Shown one piece after another: positions 34,344 through 47,160 of a stretch of DNA of 64,000 nt. The position numbers were made by a program, and so were the translations under genes. Numbering within the stretch: position 1 is the stretch's first letter; each line of letters starts with the position of its first letter. The notes under the pieces were generated by a model. It worked only from the letters and a program-made list of their open reading frames with translations, searched no databases and was not told where the DNA came from. Source of the stretch: Archegozetes longisetosus (Eukaryota > Arthropoda > Arachnida > Sarcoptiformes > Trhypochthoniidae); assembly GCA_018873245.2 (NCBI GenBank), contig JAEMBT020000006.1, positions 4,311,855 to 4,375,854 on the forward strand, in the 5' to 3' direction.

Positions 34344-34924
34344 GTTATCTACGAGTTGTTTGAACAGTTATTTAACGTTTTAATTTGATAGTTTTAAAAT
34401 CGTTGAAAAAGATATTAATTCTTTGTATGAATGTTTCTTAAATATAAAATATTTTTATAAGAATTACTAAATTTTGGACCATAGAAACGGTTTTTATTAT
34501 AAAAATAAAAAGCACTTAACTTAATGAACACTCTCTAATCAATTGATAATACTTCGAATCAAATCAATAACCATATGTAAACAGGTGGAAGAATTTAATC
34601 AAAGAAATAGCCTTTACTTTAGCACCTCTACTTCAAAATAAACTTTTTCGTGAAAAATATTAGGAGTCAAATAAATAGGATTGAATCATTACTTGTTAAA
34701 AGACATATTTTGAGTTAATGTCTCTTGATTTTTATCCAATAAAAAAGCCTCTTCTAAATTTTATTGAATTTTGACCCAATCACCAAAAACCGATTTTCTT
34801 TAAGGTTTAACTCAAAATTTTGGTCTTCATTTCTCCAAAGGACAAGTAGTGATAGAATATAAATTAATGACAAATAGATGGTAATATTTGTAAAAAAATT
34901 AAATTTCCTGAATATTCAACCTTA
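34344..34924. other. upstream flank of the channel gene
   Basis: AT-rich. It separates the divergent channel gene (minus) from the transposase relic (plus). No promoter motif is distinctive. Confidence 0.4.
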
Positions 34925-36185
34925 AGTCTAGGTATAGATGGCGTACCAGTCGGTAATAGCAGTACTAATTCTATTATTCCTTCAGTTTTGCTCATAAACA
35001 ATTTGAAACCAAAAACACAACGAGTTACCGGTTCCTATTCTGATATATTCAGGACATAAAAAACCAAACGATAATCAATTTCTAAAACCACTTATTGAAG
35101 AAATAAACAAGTTGAGTTCAAATCCAATTTCATGGTTAGAAAAGCATAATACAAGTGATAGCACTAAAATCCTAATAACTTGCATAATATGTGGCGCTTC
35201 CGCACGCTCGTGGATACAAAATATTTTAGGATATAATTCTCATTACGGCTTCAATTTGTTTACATTGCAAGATAATTATGAGAAAATCGCTACCAGATAT
35301 CAATTAAAAATCGATGAAAATAATTTACAGAGTTTATGAAGTAGTAAAAGCAGACATCAGAAATATGTAAATTAATTAAAAATTTAGAAATAAAGCTTCA
35401 CATTTAGGGGTTAAAGGTTTTCTTTTTTGTCAGAATTGCCAGATTTCGATATTATAAATTGTTTCATTCCAGAAGTCATGCACTCAGGTTTTTAGGGGTA
35501 CCTAAGAAATTTTTTAGCATTTGGTTAAATTCTGAATATAAAAAGAAGGATTTTTATTTAAGTCTGAAAAAGAGCAGTTGAACACAAAACTATCTACCAT
35601 TAGACTTCCCAATCATTTTTATAGATTTCCGCGAAAATTCGATGATTTGAAACAATGGAAAAACATTGAATTTGAACTTTTATTGTGTATTGTTTTGTTT
35701 ATGTGTTTAAGAATATTATGAAAGATAAATATTTTAATCATTTTTGTAGATTCATTTATGCGATATCAAAGCTGAACAAACGAAATATTGATAATTATGA
35801 TATCAATAATGCTAAATGTGAGTTATTTAAATTTGTCAGTTCTGTTCCTAAGTTATATGAACATATAGATAAACTTAAGCTTTATAATTGTCATATAATT
35901 TTGCATTCTCCTGAAAGTGTATGTAATTTAGGGCCTCTAAGATGTCATTTTGCTTATTATAAGGAGAATCAAATAGGATATTTTAGGTCATTGGTGCAAA
36001 GCTATAAAAATATTCCTCAACAAATTCTGTCGAAATACACGCTTAAATGCAATAGTTATTTACAGTTAGTAAATAATTTGATATCGAAAATGTCATTTAA
36101 GGAGTACGTTTTGCATGAAAATTTTAATTCTCAGAAGTTTTATAAGAGTATAATTAAAAGCTTAGTTAAACCTATTTTTCTATAA
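34925..36185 (+). pseudogene. decayed CACTA/TNP2-like transposase
   Basis: Successive plus-strand segments follow the order of an animal CACTA/En-Spm-type transposase. SLGIDGVPVGNSS (34925) is followed, after a frame change, by PVPILIYSGHKKPNDNQFLK and then ILITCIICGASARSWIQNI (family: …C-D-A-P-A-R-A). After stops come FIPEVMHSGFLGV (family: V-D-x-M-H), TIRLPNHFYRFPRKFDDLKQ plus W, and finally a 166-codon frame with HSPESVCNLGPLRCHFAYYK. Each matches expected order and spacing. The Asp of the D-x-M-H motif is Glu, and several stops and shifts rule out activity. No termini were found. The identification is from recalled family motifs. Confidence 0.7.
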
Positions 36186-36939
36186 ACTATCAGATTCAAT
36201 GATTATTGCATTTAATAATATTGAAATTTATATTAATCCTAAATCAATATGTTATCTTTATTTAAAAAAAATGCTTAGTTAGAGGATATTCAGTCACATT
36301 AGATTCATATAAAAAATATAATTCGAACAATTGTTTCAATTTAGTTGAAAATGTAGTTATAATATTGAAAATCATTCTGAGGTGAAACACATTATAGAAG
36401 TCGATAAAAAGCTATATTATCTTGCAATCAAATCGAATTAAAGACAAATAAAACCCTGAAAGTCTCGAACTTACAGGGTAATGTTGAAATGATTAACGAA
36501 TCATCTTTAGTTTGTATAGAATGCAAGAATATCAAAAACTATATTGTATATAAAGAATGATAATACTTGCATTAATTCTTATGTCATTAATCTTTATGTG
36601 ACATCATTTTAGTTTTAACAATTGAAATAAATGACAAAACCAGATTGCAATGAAATTATTACGATTTACATTCTTTTTCACAAAATTTATCATATTGCTT
36701 GATGGACCAGAAGATTTTGTTTTAAAAACGTCTGAAAGTAATCTCGAATTTTATAAGTTTTAGTCACTAGGAAAATAACTTAGCATAAAAATTTTCATTC
36801 TAATAATACGTTAAAAACTTTTAGAATAAAAGCAGAGTAAGCTCAAAACTTTAGACTAAAACTATTATCCTTATTTTATGCTAAAGGTATTAAGTATGAA
36901 TTTATCATAAAATCAGCTACTCAGGTAGCCCGGATTGAC
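36186..36939. other. AT-rich spacer
   Basis: May include the unmarked right part of the transposon relic; nothing recognisable. Confidence 0.4.
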
Positions 36940-37294
36940 CCAAAAAATCAATATTTAACTGTATGATGGTTTGTGAATTTTGTAAAATGGTTCTATAAAA
37001 GAAATAGTTTGCGTTCACTCTGTTAAAGCCGAGATTTGTGCAAAAGTAAAATTTTTGATGTAATATAGTGAGTTTACAGTATGTCATTAAAATTAAGTTT
37101 AGTTGAAGCTGCAAAATCTAGCAAAAAATAGAACTATATAAAGCCATCAAAAATAAGATGTGAAATCATTAAGTATTTTTTTAATAAATAGTTTATTTAC
37201 CATTTGACAACTTGTGATAAACCTAAAAAATATACATTGGTCCTCTTTGATAAGAAGATCTCCGGTTCTCAATCAAAAAATTAAAACACCCTTG
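36940..37294 (-). mobile_element. MITE family, copy B (inverted relative to copy at 29.3 kb)
   Basis: Reverse-complement similarity to 29271-29630, including GTTTATCACAAGTTGTCAAA and CTTTAACAGAGTGAAC. Copy B lacks the CCGGAGA-rich right end of copy A. Any open frame here is a by-product of the element. Confidence 0.8.
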
Positions 37295-40200
37295 GCTACG
37301 ATTCACTTGTCAATTATTTTTTAATGTTGTTCGACTGTAGTGCATTATATTGATACTCCTTCTTATGTTATTTATTTTTTCTTTTTAAAAGGACTTAACA
37401 TTTATAAAATACAGCTGAATTATGCATTACTTTTGTGTATCGTGTAGTTCAACAATGTTTATATTATTGCTTTTACTTACATTCTGCATATAGTAATGCA
37501 ATGGTTGCTTGAATTGTAAATTGGTTTTTCAATAGAATGAAAGCCTAACCATCTAAACGAATCAACTTGTTTGATTCTTATCATAAAAGCAATAAGACTA
37601 CGAATTAGTTCCTCAACACAATAGTGTAGCGCGATAAGTTGTCGTTGACTATAACGTAAAATGTAACTTTACTCTTACTTAGACTTACCACCTATTCTTC
37701 GTTTGAATCCTGTACAAAATACATCAAAATGTATCCCTTATATATACAATTTTTTGAATCATTATTCTTTAGTTGATGTCTATCAGTAATCAATTGCATC
37801 ATTTAATCAATCAATATTTATTGTTACTAAATTTACTAAAAAGAGTATTTTTGCTTAGTTTATTATAATTAATTAAAATTTCAATTTATTTCAAGACAGC
37901 ATAAAATAAAGTGCAAACTTTAATCATGAGTTTTTGTTATAAACAATTAATAATAACAACTTATTCAAAAGTTTGCTCTTTATAAATGATGCACTATCGA
38001 AACAAAAAAATCTAAATAAAATAAACAATTATTATTTCATTTTTATCCTAATTAAATTATCAATTGTATTATTTTAATTTCATTTCTATTGGTGGATTCC
38101 ATAAAATTACTATTTTTTCAATTCCTGTTTGTACACCTGTACACTTAGCGCAATCCTGTACAATGCAGGAAGATCCTGTACAGATGGTAAGTCTACTCTT
38201 ACTTCACCTAATGCCTCGAAAGTAACAAAGTTTTCATTGCATTGGTGTACAATATCACAACATTTCTATATGTGCAATATATGATTGCTTTAATGATAAC
38301 CGATGATAGCTTTTCTATTGTGGCATTCGTTTGATATTCAGTGAATTCCAATTGATTTCTTCAAAAGTTAATTCTCATCTATATATAAATGGATGCATTC
38401 TTGAGAATTATTTTGCATTTTGAATGCAAATTCGGAAACGCAAACATCAGAAATTTCGGTTTATGTTTAAAGCCTTTATAGTTTATCTTCCTTAACAACT
38501 ACTACACAATCTATAGCTTTTTCGTAGTGTAACACTTAATAACAAATGCGATATCACTAAATTTTTCAAATAACATCAGAGTAATTAGCGATACTTTCTG
38601 TGATGAAAAGTATTCTATTATTACTTCTAAACCCAATCTTTAAGAGATAGCCATTGAGAAAGAAAGTTTACGTATTAATGCAAAATTTAATGGAAGATAC
38701 CAAAGGTTTTAGAAGCATTATTGATATTAATTGTGAAAAATGAAGAACTCTTTTGTAATGATATGAGAATGAATGAAAGATTTGGTGAATAAATCTTTAC
38801 CTAGAACACTTTTGTTTCCCTTATTATATGCACTACAAACAATAATTTGAGTTGAAGTATTCAACTATTATTTATATAGACTTCTTTTTGAGTAACTGCA
38901 GATGACTTGTATTAAGACGTCAAACTTTAAATTTAGCGCATAAAATAACTAATGCGTCAGAGAGGCTTGAGAAAGTGATTATAGTAAAGAACTTTTTAAC
39001 AATTAACTTAAAACTTATATTGAATTTACAAAAATTAATTTTTCATACTATACATTTTAGTTGGCATTTTTATAGTACGGTTGAACTAATCTTAGTGTTT
39101 CAAATAAAATATAGCCCTGAACTGTATGGGCCAAAAAATTGCAATAATTCCCTTCTTAGAATTACTCTCGATGTAATAAAACTTCTGAAAAATATTTTTC
39201 ATATTAAATAAAATTGAAGAATTCAAAGCTAAAATATAGATTTATGCTTGAAGATTTCTCGAAACATAATTTGAACTGAAAGATGAAACTAAAGTAAAGC
39301 GAAAACTTTCCATAAAAAGAAAGAGTGAGCATTCAGGAACAGTTATTTTTTACAATGATCAATATTTTCTTAGATAATCGCAGACATTCAATAAAAGCAA
39401 CAGACAGACAGAGATTATCCTTCCTGAAGAAGAGATCTTTAGGGCTATAAATCTTTACTGTCAATATATTTTTTCATATGAGCTTTCATTGGAAAAAATA
39501 GAATTCTACTTCTTTTCGAATTAGATAAATGAATAATTAATATTATCGTTCGTGTCTCAAGATAAACTCTAAGTGTGAAAATTTTTAATTAATGAAGTTT
39601 ATTTCAAATCAAAAATTAAATTTAATATCGATCTCGCAAGTTTTCCATGGAAACCAAGAAAATAAGTTTGGTTTTCTAAATTTGCACCTATAGACCACGG
39701 TCTACATTTTTTATTTATCTTGCAAAAAAATTCAAATACAAGAATCTATGTTGAAATTTCAGTTTAACATTATTTTCCAACAAAGTGTTTGATTTAACGA
39801 TATATTAATATCGACGGTAAATTAAGCCGTAAAATAACACTATTAGTCAATTTCTATTGCATATGAATCATGACAAAACTGATATTTTCTATTAGAGTAA
39901 AGATTATATTAAAAGAATTTTAAATTTGAACTAAAAGTTTTGTCGTAATCTGACTTGAAAGAAAGCTTATAATTTTCATGGGAATAGCAGCACTTGTTAA
40001 GACTTCTACCGGAACTCCCCATCACTTTGAATGTGAATTTTTAGTATAACAGACAAGAGGTACTAAAAGCATGCCAGCTCGTGCGAAAATGAATTTGCTA
40101 GAATCAAGAGCTAAAACTTCAGTAAGATCAGGGTAAAATTTTCATTTGTAAATAATATCAATAAAGTAAAAGTTCGAGCTTTATTTCATTGAGTACTCTC

Positions 40201-40868
40201 GCTTACAATCACATATATTAACTATGCATAGGTGATCTAATGAAAATTCACATCCTTCCAGAATTTGAAGACTTAAGAACTAGAATTCATTCCTCTTAGC
40301 CTTTGATTTACTCGAAAAGGTGTTAGAGACAAAATTAATCAAATTAAATTATAATTACAGTTAAGATGTATTCAGTTTTATGTCCCTAATTCAGTCTTAT
40401 CTGTGGGCAACTAGAATCCCAGAATAAATATTTGAAAATCCCATTCAGAGTTTAAATTCTATTGCATCAATATATATCCAAAAATTTCTTCGCCCGATTC
40501 CACAGAAAGATTCTAATTTTAAAGTCATTTGTAGTTCAAGATCCATTTTGACTAATAATTTTTACATCTTATTTCCATTCTCAAGCTTGACTTAATGAGA
40601 TATCTTATATACGACATATATCAGAATGAATTCTATAATGGTTGTCTCAGACAAATGCAGTACATGATACACATTTAAAAACTGAATATATATTTGATAG
40701 AATTCTTTAGCTAAAAGTGAAATCAAATACAAATATAGCAAAATTTTAAATTACAATATTTTTTTATCTGTAAAGTATTTTGATCAAAAACTCTGATTTT
40801 CACAGTTCATTAATCTTTCTTAAAGTTATTTTACTTACATCTAGACTAATGAAGAGCATTAATCCGAA
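37295..40868. other. long AT-rich spacer, no gene recognised
   Basis: An imperfect inverted repeat at about 37860-38040 (GCAAACTTTAATCATGAG versus TTATTCAAAAGTTTGC) may be a small MITE. At about 37620-37730 GTGTAGCGCGATAAGTTG and CGTTTGAATCCTG weakly resemble tRNA A- and B-boxes. At 39290-39430 there is faint similarity to the dispersed repeat of 50-63 kb. No coding gene. Confidence 0.4.
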
Positions 40869-41400
40869 ATCTTGAGCTTCAAGCTCGAGCTTCTATAAGC
40901 GCAGTTCAAAATTTTTTGAGCTTTGAGCTGCGCTTCTTTCAAATTTGGTCTGGCCTGCGCTTGTACTAAGAAGCTCGAGTCCAAGCTGCGAGCTGCGCTG
41001 TTGAGCTTATGTTAAAAATTAAAAATTAAAATAATGAGTAGTAATCTTTGTAACAAGTATTTATCCTAAGTTATAATCAAGTATTTACACAAAAATATAT
41101 TAATTTTGATCGTAGTCTGAAGAATGAATTCAAATTTCGACATCGGTGTCACTAATCAATAACTGTGAGTCTTCCGATTGTATTTCACTTTCTTGTCATG
41201 TTGAAAACAGTTTCAAGCAACGATTTTCTCTTATTTTGAATAATTATCAAAAATTATTTGAGATTATTTTATTTCGAAAATAAAGAGATTTGAGCAGTGA
41301 ATAGAAATAATATTTTTAAGGCTTAAAACATCATTAATTCTCTCTTCAAATAAACAGTTATTGCATTAAATTACAGTGAAATTTACTTTGACTCAAGTGA
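40869..41400. repeat. interspersed repeat with GAGCT-rich end, copy 2
   Basis: Direct-orientation match to 7811-8330, with short indels. The copy is truncated on the right, lacking the second GAGCT-rich end. Both share GTTATTGCATTAAATT and the CATCGGTGTCACT core. Confidence 0.8.
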
Positions 41401-43050
41401 CTTACTCTACTACAACGGTACTATCAAATTGTGAACATCATTATAACTTTGGAGAGAAATACTTGAAATAACAATAAAGAAAAATGACGAAAATTCACTT
41501 CGTTGCGTATTCTGTTGCATAAAACGTGTCTAGTGAGCAAAGTTTAATTTTGTTGAAAATTTATAGCATTTTATAATTTTCCACTGTATTTGTCTGTTTT
41601 GCATTACTTTTTTTGATTGCACTCTAGGTATTATCATGTTTAGTATTAAGAGAAACTGAGTGGTTTCCATTTTTACAAATTAGCTCAACCAGATTATACA
41701 TCAATTTACACAAAAGTTGCATAAATTGTTTGTTTTCACGCCATTTGAAAGTTTCATAGTATGAAAGTCAATATCGATCAAATTAATATATTCTTTCATA
41801 AGATAAACAGTGATACGTCAACTAAATTAAAGTCCAACACTGAGTTCAGATTAATTGAAATTAATTGTTATTATTATTTATAAATCACAAACACTGAACT
41901 GAAAAACAGTTCAGGTAAAAAATAAGGGAATATTTTGTGACTCAGTAAAATTTATTAGAAGTTCGGTTTCGACTTTTATTTTTTAAAAATCGAAATAATG
42001 AAATTATATTTTTTATTGAATTTTATAGATAACACACTCAAAGGTTTTTCAGGTTTATTGTTATTTTTAAACTTAAATTGTATTCGATTTTATTCAAAAA
42101 ATATATTTATTTATTAAATGAACTAAGTTAAGAGCTACTATTACCTAAAGATATATTTTATCAATTAATTGGACTTTATGAGGTAGAAAATAAATATAAT
42201 ACACATAAGATATTACATGTCTGTATATTACACACTTTCTCTTAAAGTAATCCAAAAGAATTAAAATAGTGAAGAAAATATGTGAATTACAAAGAATAAA
42301 AAATATTTGATATAAGAACATTTCGTCGTACACATCTCAGTGCTATAATGTGCTAACTCGAAAATTTTGACAAAATAAGTTAATGCCACTTTTGAAGTAA
42401 TATATTAAACCTCTATAAACTGCTCGAGTTGAATCTCAAAATTTTCAGGTAGACTTCCAGAAATCGATTGTGAATTAAAACGCTATCTTTTTATCTCCGA
42501 AATTTTCAGTGCTATATTGCGCAAATTCTATGACCTTTTTTATTTAAACATCAAATCAATTATTTCATGTATTAAATCAGACAGAAAGTAATATTTCAAT
42601 CCATTTCACATTGAATCAAGACAACGCTCGTTACTCTTGTCGATCTCTCTTAATGTTTATCACTTGACTGCAGACATACAAACTGTCTCTCTGAACGCAA
42701 ACACTCTCTAAATGAGTTTATGTTTAATGAATTTTGATTGGGTGCTATGCAAAAGTTTTAAAGTTTTATTAATATTTTTACAATAAATTTACAAATTGTC
42801 TTAAATCAAGTAGAGAGTTTCTATTGAGCCCCAATTATCATTAACTCGACTGAATTTCGATCCATTTAGAACACAATAAACCAGTGATTAATTGATTCTC
42901 AATAATTGGAATTTTAGTTTAAGATTCATTTTATAAGTATCCATAGCTTTATTACATAAAAGTAAAAATCCAATTTTGATTTCAATCAACTGATGAAAAA
43001 GAGATTTATTGATAATTGGAATCAATTTTTACGTACTAAAAGATTTGAAG
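41401..43050. other. AT-rich spacer, no gene recognised
   Basis: Nothing recognisable. The last 8 bp (ATTTGAAG) form the left target copy of the next element. Confidence 0.45.
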
Positions 43051-43965
43051 TAGAGGCGTACAAATCAAAGAAAACTGATTCCCATCCTATTCCTTCCCGT
43101 CGAAACTCTATCCCGTCTCACTCCGTACCGAAGAGGCTAACTTTGTGCCGTCCCATCCCATCCCGTTTTATCCTGTTCATGTCATTCCTATAGAAACTAT
43201 TAATTGTAACAATTGAACCTTAGTGATGGATACAGCGAGTCTTTTTATTATATAATGAAATAGATGCGAAATTTCAACTGCAATTAAAACAATATTGTTT
43301 CAATTCTTATCAAATTTAAATCTAATAAAAAGCGCTTAATCAATATTTTCAGGATCTAAATTAGATCTTCTATCTACAAGTAGTAACGAAAATAGTATAA
43401 CGTATCATTGATTTACACATTATAAAAACGATTATTAGTGCAAACTTTCATTCATATCAAACTGTATTGAAGTCAAGCTAAAAGTTTGATAAAGATATGA
43501 AAAGTTGTATTAGTTCTAAACTGTTAATAATCTAAACTCCCTTTCAATTTAAAAGTAGTGTTCAATGCTTATACTCATGATCTAAACCTAAGACTCAGAT
43601 TAAAAAATACCGAATGACTAAAGCGTTAAATACAATATAGACACTAGTGCTTAATAAGCCTTTTTGATATTTTTCAATAGAGAAGATGCTCCCTTTGTAG
43701 TCGAAGCTTGATGTGTTTTTTTATAACTATATTTTGTTTAGGACGTTCACCAATTACGTTTTTGTATTTTCTTAGAAAAAATTGTACTTTTGTGAGACTG
43801 GAACATAAAATTCTGTTCCAATCTACGGTACGGGATCTCCACGGGATTCCTGAAAATCATCAGTCACCCCGTCCCATTCCGTGTCTAAATTTTTAATTCC
43901 ACGCCGTCCCGTCCCGCGGGATGGGACAGTATATCCCGTCGACGGAATCCCATTGAACGTGTCTA
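43051..43965. mobile_element. non-autonomous hAT-like element with CCCGTCCC arrays
   Basis: Ends TAGAGGCGTACAA and (reverse-complemented) TAGACACGTTCAA. The flanking 8-mers ATTTGAAG and ATGTGAAT agree at six of eight positions, a worn target duplication. Sub-terminal CCCATCCC/CCCGTCCC arrays at both ends (43080-43170 and 43855-43945) give a GC-rich rim around an AT-rich core. No transposase is detected in the core. Confidence 0.78.
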
Positions 43966-44084
43966 ATGTGAATAATTAAAAATTTTCATTTTTTGCTCGC
44001 TTATAAGTTTCTGTGAATTCGAGAACAACTTATTTGGTTAAAAGCTGAATATATGAATATGAAGCCAGAAAATCATCAAACCCA

Positions 44085-44428
44085 AAGGATTTATGTCTAC
44101 GAATTCAGAGCACTGAAATACTTTTTTGTTAGAAATGATATCTTTCAAAATCAAGAAATACTAGTTAATATTAGGTATAAATCAAGGCAGAAAAGATTTA
44201 TTCTAAAACTTTTGGTTTTAAACCACAATTCAAAACATTAAGCTGGATTTCTTACCCCCTAGTATTTGCAAAATAAATTCAATGTTTGAACTCCTAAGAA
44301 ACAAATTTCTAAAAACATTTTTCTAAGCGAAAATCGAAAACGGGACAACTAATTGTCCCATGGAGAGTTTTCGGCCTGACGGAATTTCTGCCTCCTATCT
44401 TTAAAAAGACGGGACGGATGGTCAGTTT
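44085..44428 (-). mobile_element. fragment of the 15-kb hAT family, inverted
   Basis: Reverse complement resembles 15010-15330: CCGTCCCGTCTTTTTAAAGATA, AGAAATTCCGTCAGGCC and ATCTTTTCTGCCTTGA stretches appear in the same order. The terminus is degraded (ACTGACCATCC instead of GGGTGACCACC) and the other end is missing. It is adjacent to, but independent of, the preceding hAT-like element. Confidence 0.75.
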
Positions 44429-44429
44429 A

Positions 44430-46142
44430 ATTTTATGAAATTCATTGACAATAAAATCAGTCAAAAAGCTAATAATTAAATAGATATAAAAATTATACTT
44501 AATGCAGATCTATAGAAGAAAAAGAAAAAGTTACTGATTTATATACCTGTTCTTAAATTTCTATGGAATATTTGATAAATAAAAGTTTTGAATGATGTGC
44601 GGGCGTTATAAGTCCAATATGAAGCTGTGCGCTAAATTTGATTGAACTCAATTTTTACAGCTTTCCACTGATTATATATTTGCTAAGTGTAAAATTTCGT
44701 AGGTTTTTCAAATATATCAGCCTAATGCAATGTTGATTTGGAAAATCTACGAGGTTTTGCACTACTTCAGGCTTGTAAAAAAGTTGATAATCATTTCTTT
44801 AACTATTAAATCTTTATTTTGAGTAAAACAAAAGATCTGAATTGGATCAATATGGTCTAGAGTCACAACCATAAAAGTTAAGAATTGATTGCATAAGTGA
44901 TCAAAAAAGTATTATCTTAGTTAAGGTGAGTAATAAGTTTTGACGCAAGCCTTGAATAACATTGCGTTGCATTTCCAAAATAACAAAAACCTATTTTGAT
45001 GCTATTTTGATACATACAGATATTTAAGCATTAATATTTTAAGCTAAAGATATCAAAGTTCTCGCAAAAGACTAACTATTAATAAAAAATAAAGAATTCC
45101 CTCAATCATTAATTTGAAATAAAATTCGAAATTCATTAATCAAATATTCATCAAGTAAAATCCTATTAACTTTTTGCTCGAATACTGTTCCAGTAATACA
45201 GAGAACTTATTGACTATTTTTACATTACTTTTTGCTGGTTTAATTCCTAAACATTTATTCTATAGAATGAAAGTAGAGTCAAGTTGTTTATAAACTCGAT
45301 CAGCCTAAAAAACAAAATAAACATGATAAAATCTTTCATCAATTACTGATTTTCATGCATGAGCTCTATAAAATATACATTGCCTTTCCTACGAATTAAG
45401 GTGAATTATATTGGTTGCTTAGATCCAAACAGAAACGAGCTGAAAAATAAATATTTCATAATTATTACTTGAAAACTAATGAAATGGTGAGAAATTCATT
45501 GGTTTTGTGATTATAATTCATAAACAATTCTGGAAAAACAGGATCACACTCTATCTGAAATATAGACTTCCATAAAGTCACCTGGAAGACTAATTAATCA
45601 TTACTGAAATTTTAACTATAAATTAAGGTAATTAGACCAATTTTCTTCGTATATAGTTTTCTAATTAATTTTAGCCTTACTAATGGGTTGTGTGAAGTAT
45701 TATTGGAGATCACACTTATTAATAACATTTTATAAGTTTAAGTTTAGGTTAAGGTTGTCACAACTAGCTTTGTCTGATGTTACCGTAAACATGAACGAGA
45801 TTTACAATACGGTCCATAGTTCATAGTAAAGCTGGAGTTTTTAGGTAACTTTACTTATATTTCAGATTTGAATTCATTTTGACTAAATATAATTTACTAA
45901 AGGAAGCTGAGGTTTATTCATAACTGAAAACTATGGTGTACCTGGCAGATCTACAACCTCTATCTCTTGTTATCATGTCCGGTGGGTTTATCCATTGCAC
46001 TGTGTAACTACATTTGTGTCAAGTTATTTTTTAAAAAATTGATAAGGAAGCCGAAATTCTCTCAAACATATAATCAATGCTTACATCTCTTATGGAAAAG
46101 AGCAGCGAACAATTTGAGTGATTATTACAAACATATTCAGGT
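44430..46142. other. AT-rich spacer
   Basis: No gene recognised. Minus-strand sequence just below 46143 may include the degraded C-terminal end of the receptor-like relic. Confidence 0.4.
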
Positions 46143-46865
46143 TTAAAAGTATCGAGAAAAGTAATTCATTGGTAGAATCAGGAAAACGAATAGTTCAAAA
46201 AGTAGTTGTGGAAAAAGCAATCCAAGAAGTAGCATCGAATTTTTGCAGTAAAAGTTATTATAATCAAAAATATCAGAATTGGTTTCATTCAGATCTTTGG
46301 ACAATTTCTCAAAATCCTTTCTCATTCTGTATTCAAATCTTTGATTCTGAACAAGTTTTTTTATCTATTAGTTTGATTTTTTGCATGATTTGTTCATATC
46401 TTAATCGCATATAAAAGCATATAATATCAAAGCATCCTGGAATTAAACCAGCATTCGAACAAATATAATAGCTTCAAATGGCTTCGTATAAAGTCCAGGG
46501 AATACCAAATAATATAAAGTGAGTCCAAGAACTGGAATTGATCAGAAAAGTGACAAAAACAGTTACTGAGTACGGAATGTTAACAATGAATGCTGTAAAG
46601 CGAATCTTATTGTAAGTCAAGCATATCTTCAATCTATCGATTTGTTGAATACTAGTTAGTTTTACTTCTTCTGCAAAAATCAATCCCTGCATGTACTGGA
46701 AAGGTAGACACCAGCGATTATCATGACTTTTGGCCAAACTATTAACAGTACAGACCAATGGAACCATAATGACGGCCATAACGAAGACAACTTGATGTGT
46801 GATGTAAGGCTTGCCCTAATATATCTCGAAGTCTCCGATATATATGCTTTAAGCCGAATCATTTG
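46143..46865 (-). pseudogene. seven-helix chemoreceptor-like (gustatory type) relic
   Basis: Three blocks in different minus-strand frames join into one multi-helix protein. Block 1 (46865-46474) has SHQVVFVMAVIMVPLVCTVN, RFTAFIVNIPYSVTVFVTFL and WTHFILFGIPWTLYEAI. Block 2 (about 46470-46340) has NAGLIPGCFDIICFYMRLRY followed by EQIMQKIKLID. Block 3 (46325-46143) has RMRKDFEKLSKDLNETNSDI, then a helix LLLGLLFPQLLFELFVFLIL. At least four hydrophobic helices and the R-Y-E-Q … R-K-D-F-E-K-L-x-x-x-L-N pattern remind me of the large arthropod/mite gustatory-receptor-like families. No GT-AG introns fit, so frame changes suggest decay or assembly indels. A 46-codon open stretch upstream (47150-47010) could be its N-terminal part. 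Assignment is tentative. Confidence 0.45.
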
Positions 46866-47160
46866 ATAAAAAGCATTGGATTATCGTTCGAATCAAATTT
46901 GAATGTAAGAATAACAAAACAGCTTTGTTGTAAAGATTGTATCTTTCTGATATGATCATTGCTTTCATAACCAGAGACATATGAAAATAGTGACTAATTC
47001 TCGAGACCACGATTAAAATCTAATATTTCACTTGGCTCCAATCTGGTTTTGAATATTCTTATATTTTGATATTTATTCAAATTTTCTACAATCTTGTCCA
47101 TTCTATTCAGAGTATTGAAATCGAAACCAATTCTTATATTATTCTAAAATCCAAGAAGTC

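Noticed and set aside
36917-37114. 65-codon minus-strand open frame
   Set aside because: Falls inside a MITE copy; the equivalent frame is not kept in the other copy.
37620-37730. tRNA gene
   Set aside because: A- and B-box-like words occur, but there is no acceptor or anticodon stem pairing and the spacing is wrong.
44053-44241. 62-codon plus-strand open frame
   Set aside because: Lies in a degraded hAT fragment and is antisense to the family orientation.
46118-46414. 98-codon plus-strand open frame
   Set aside because: Antisense to the hydrophobic, receptor-like minus-strand blocks, which fit a membrane protein much better.
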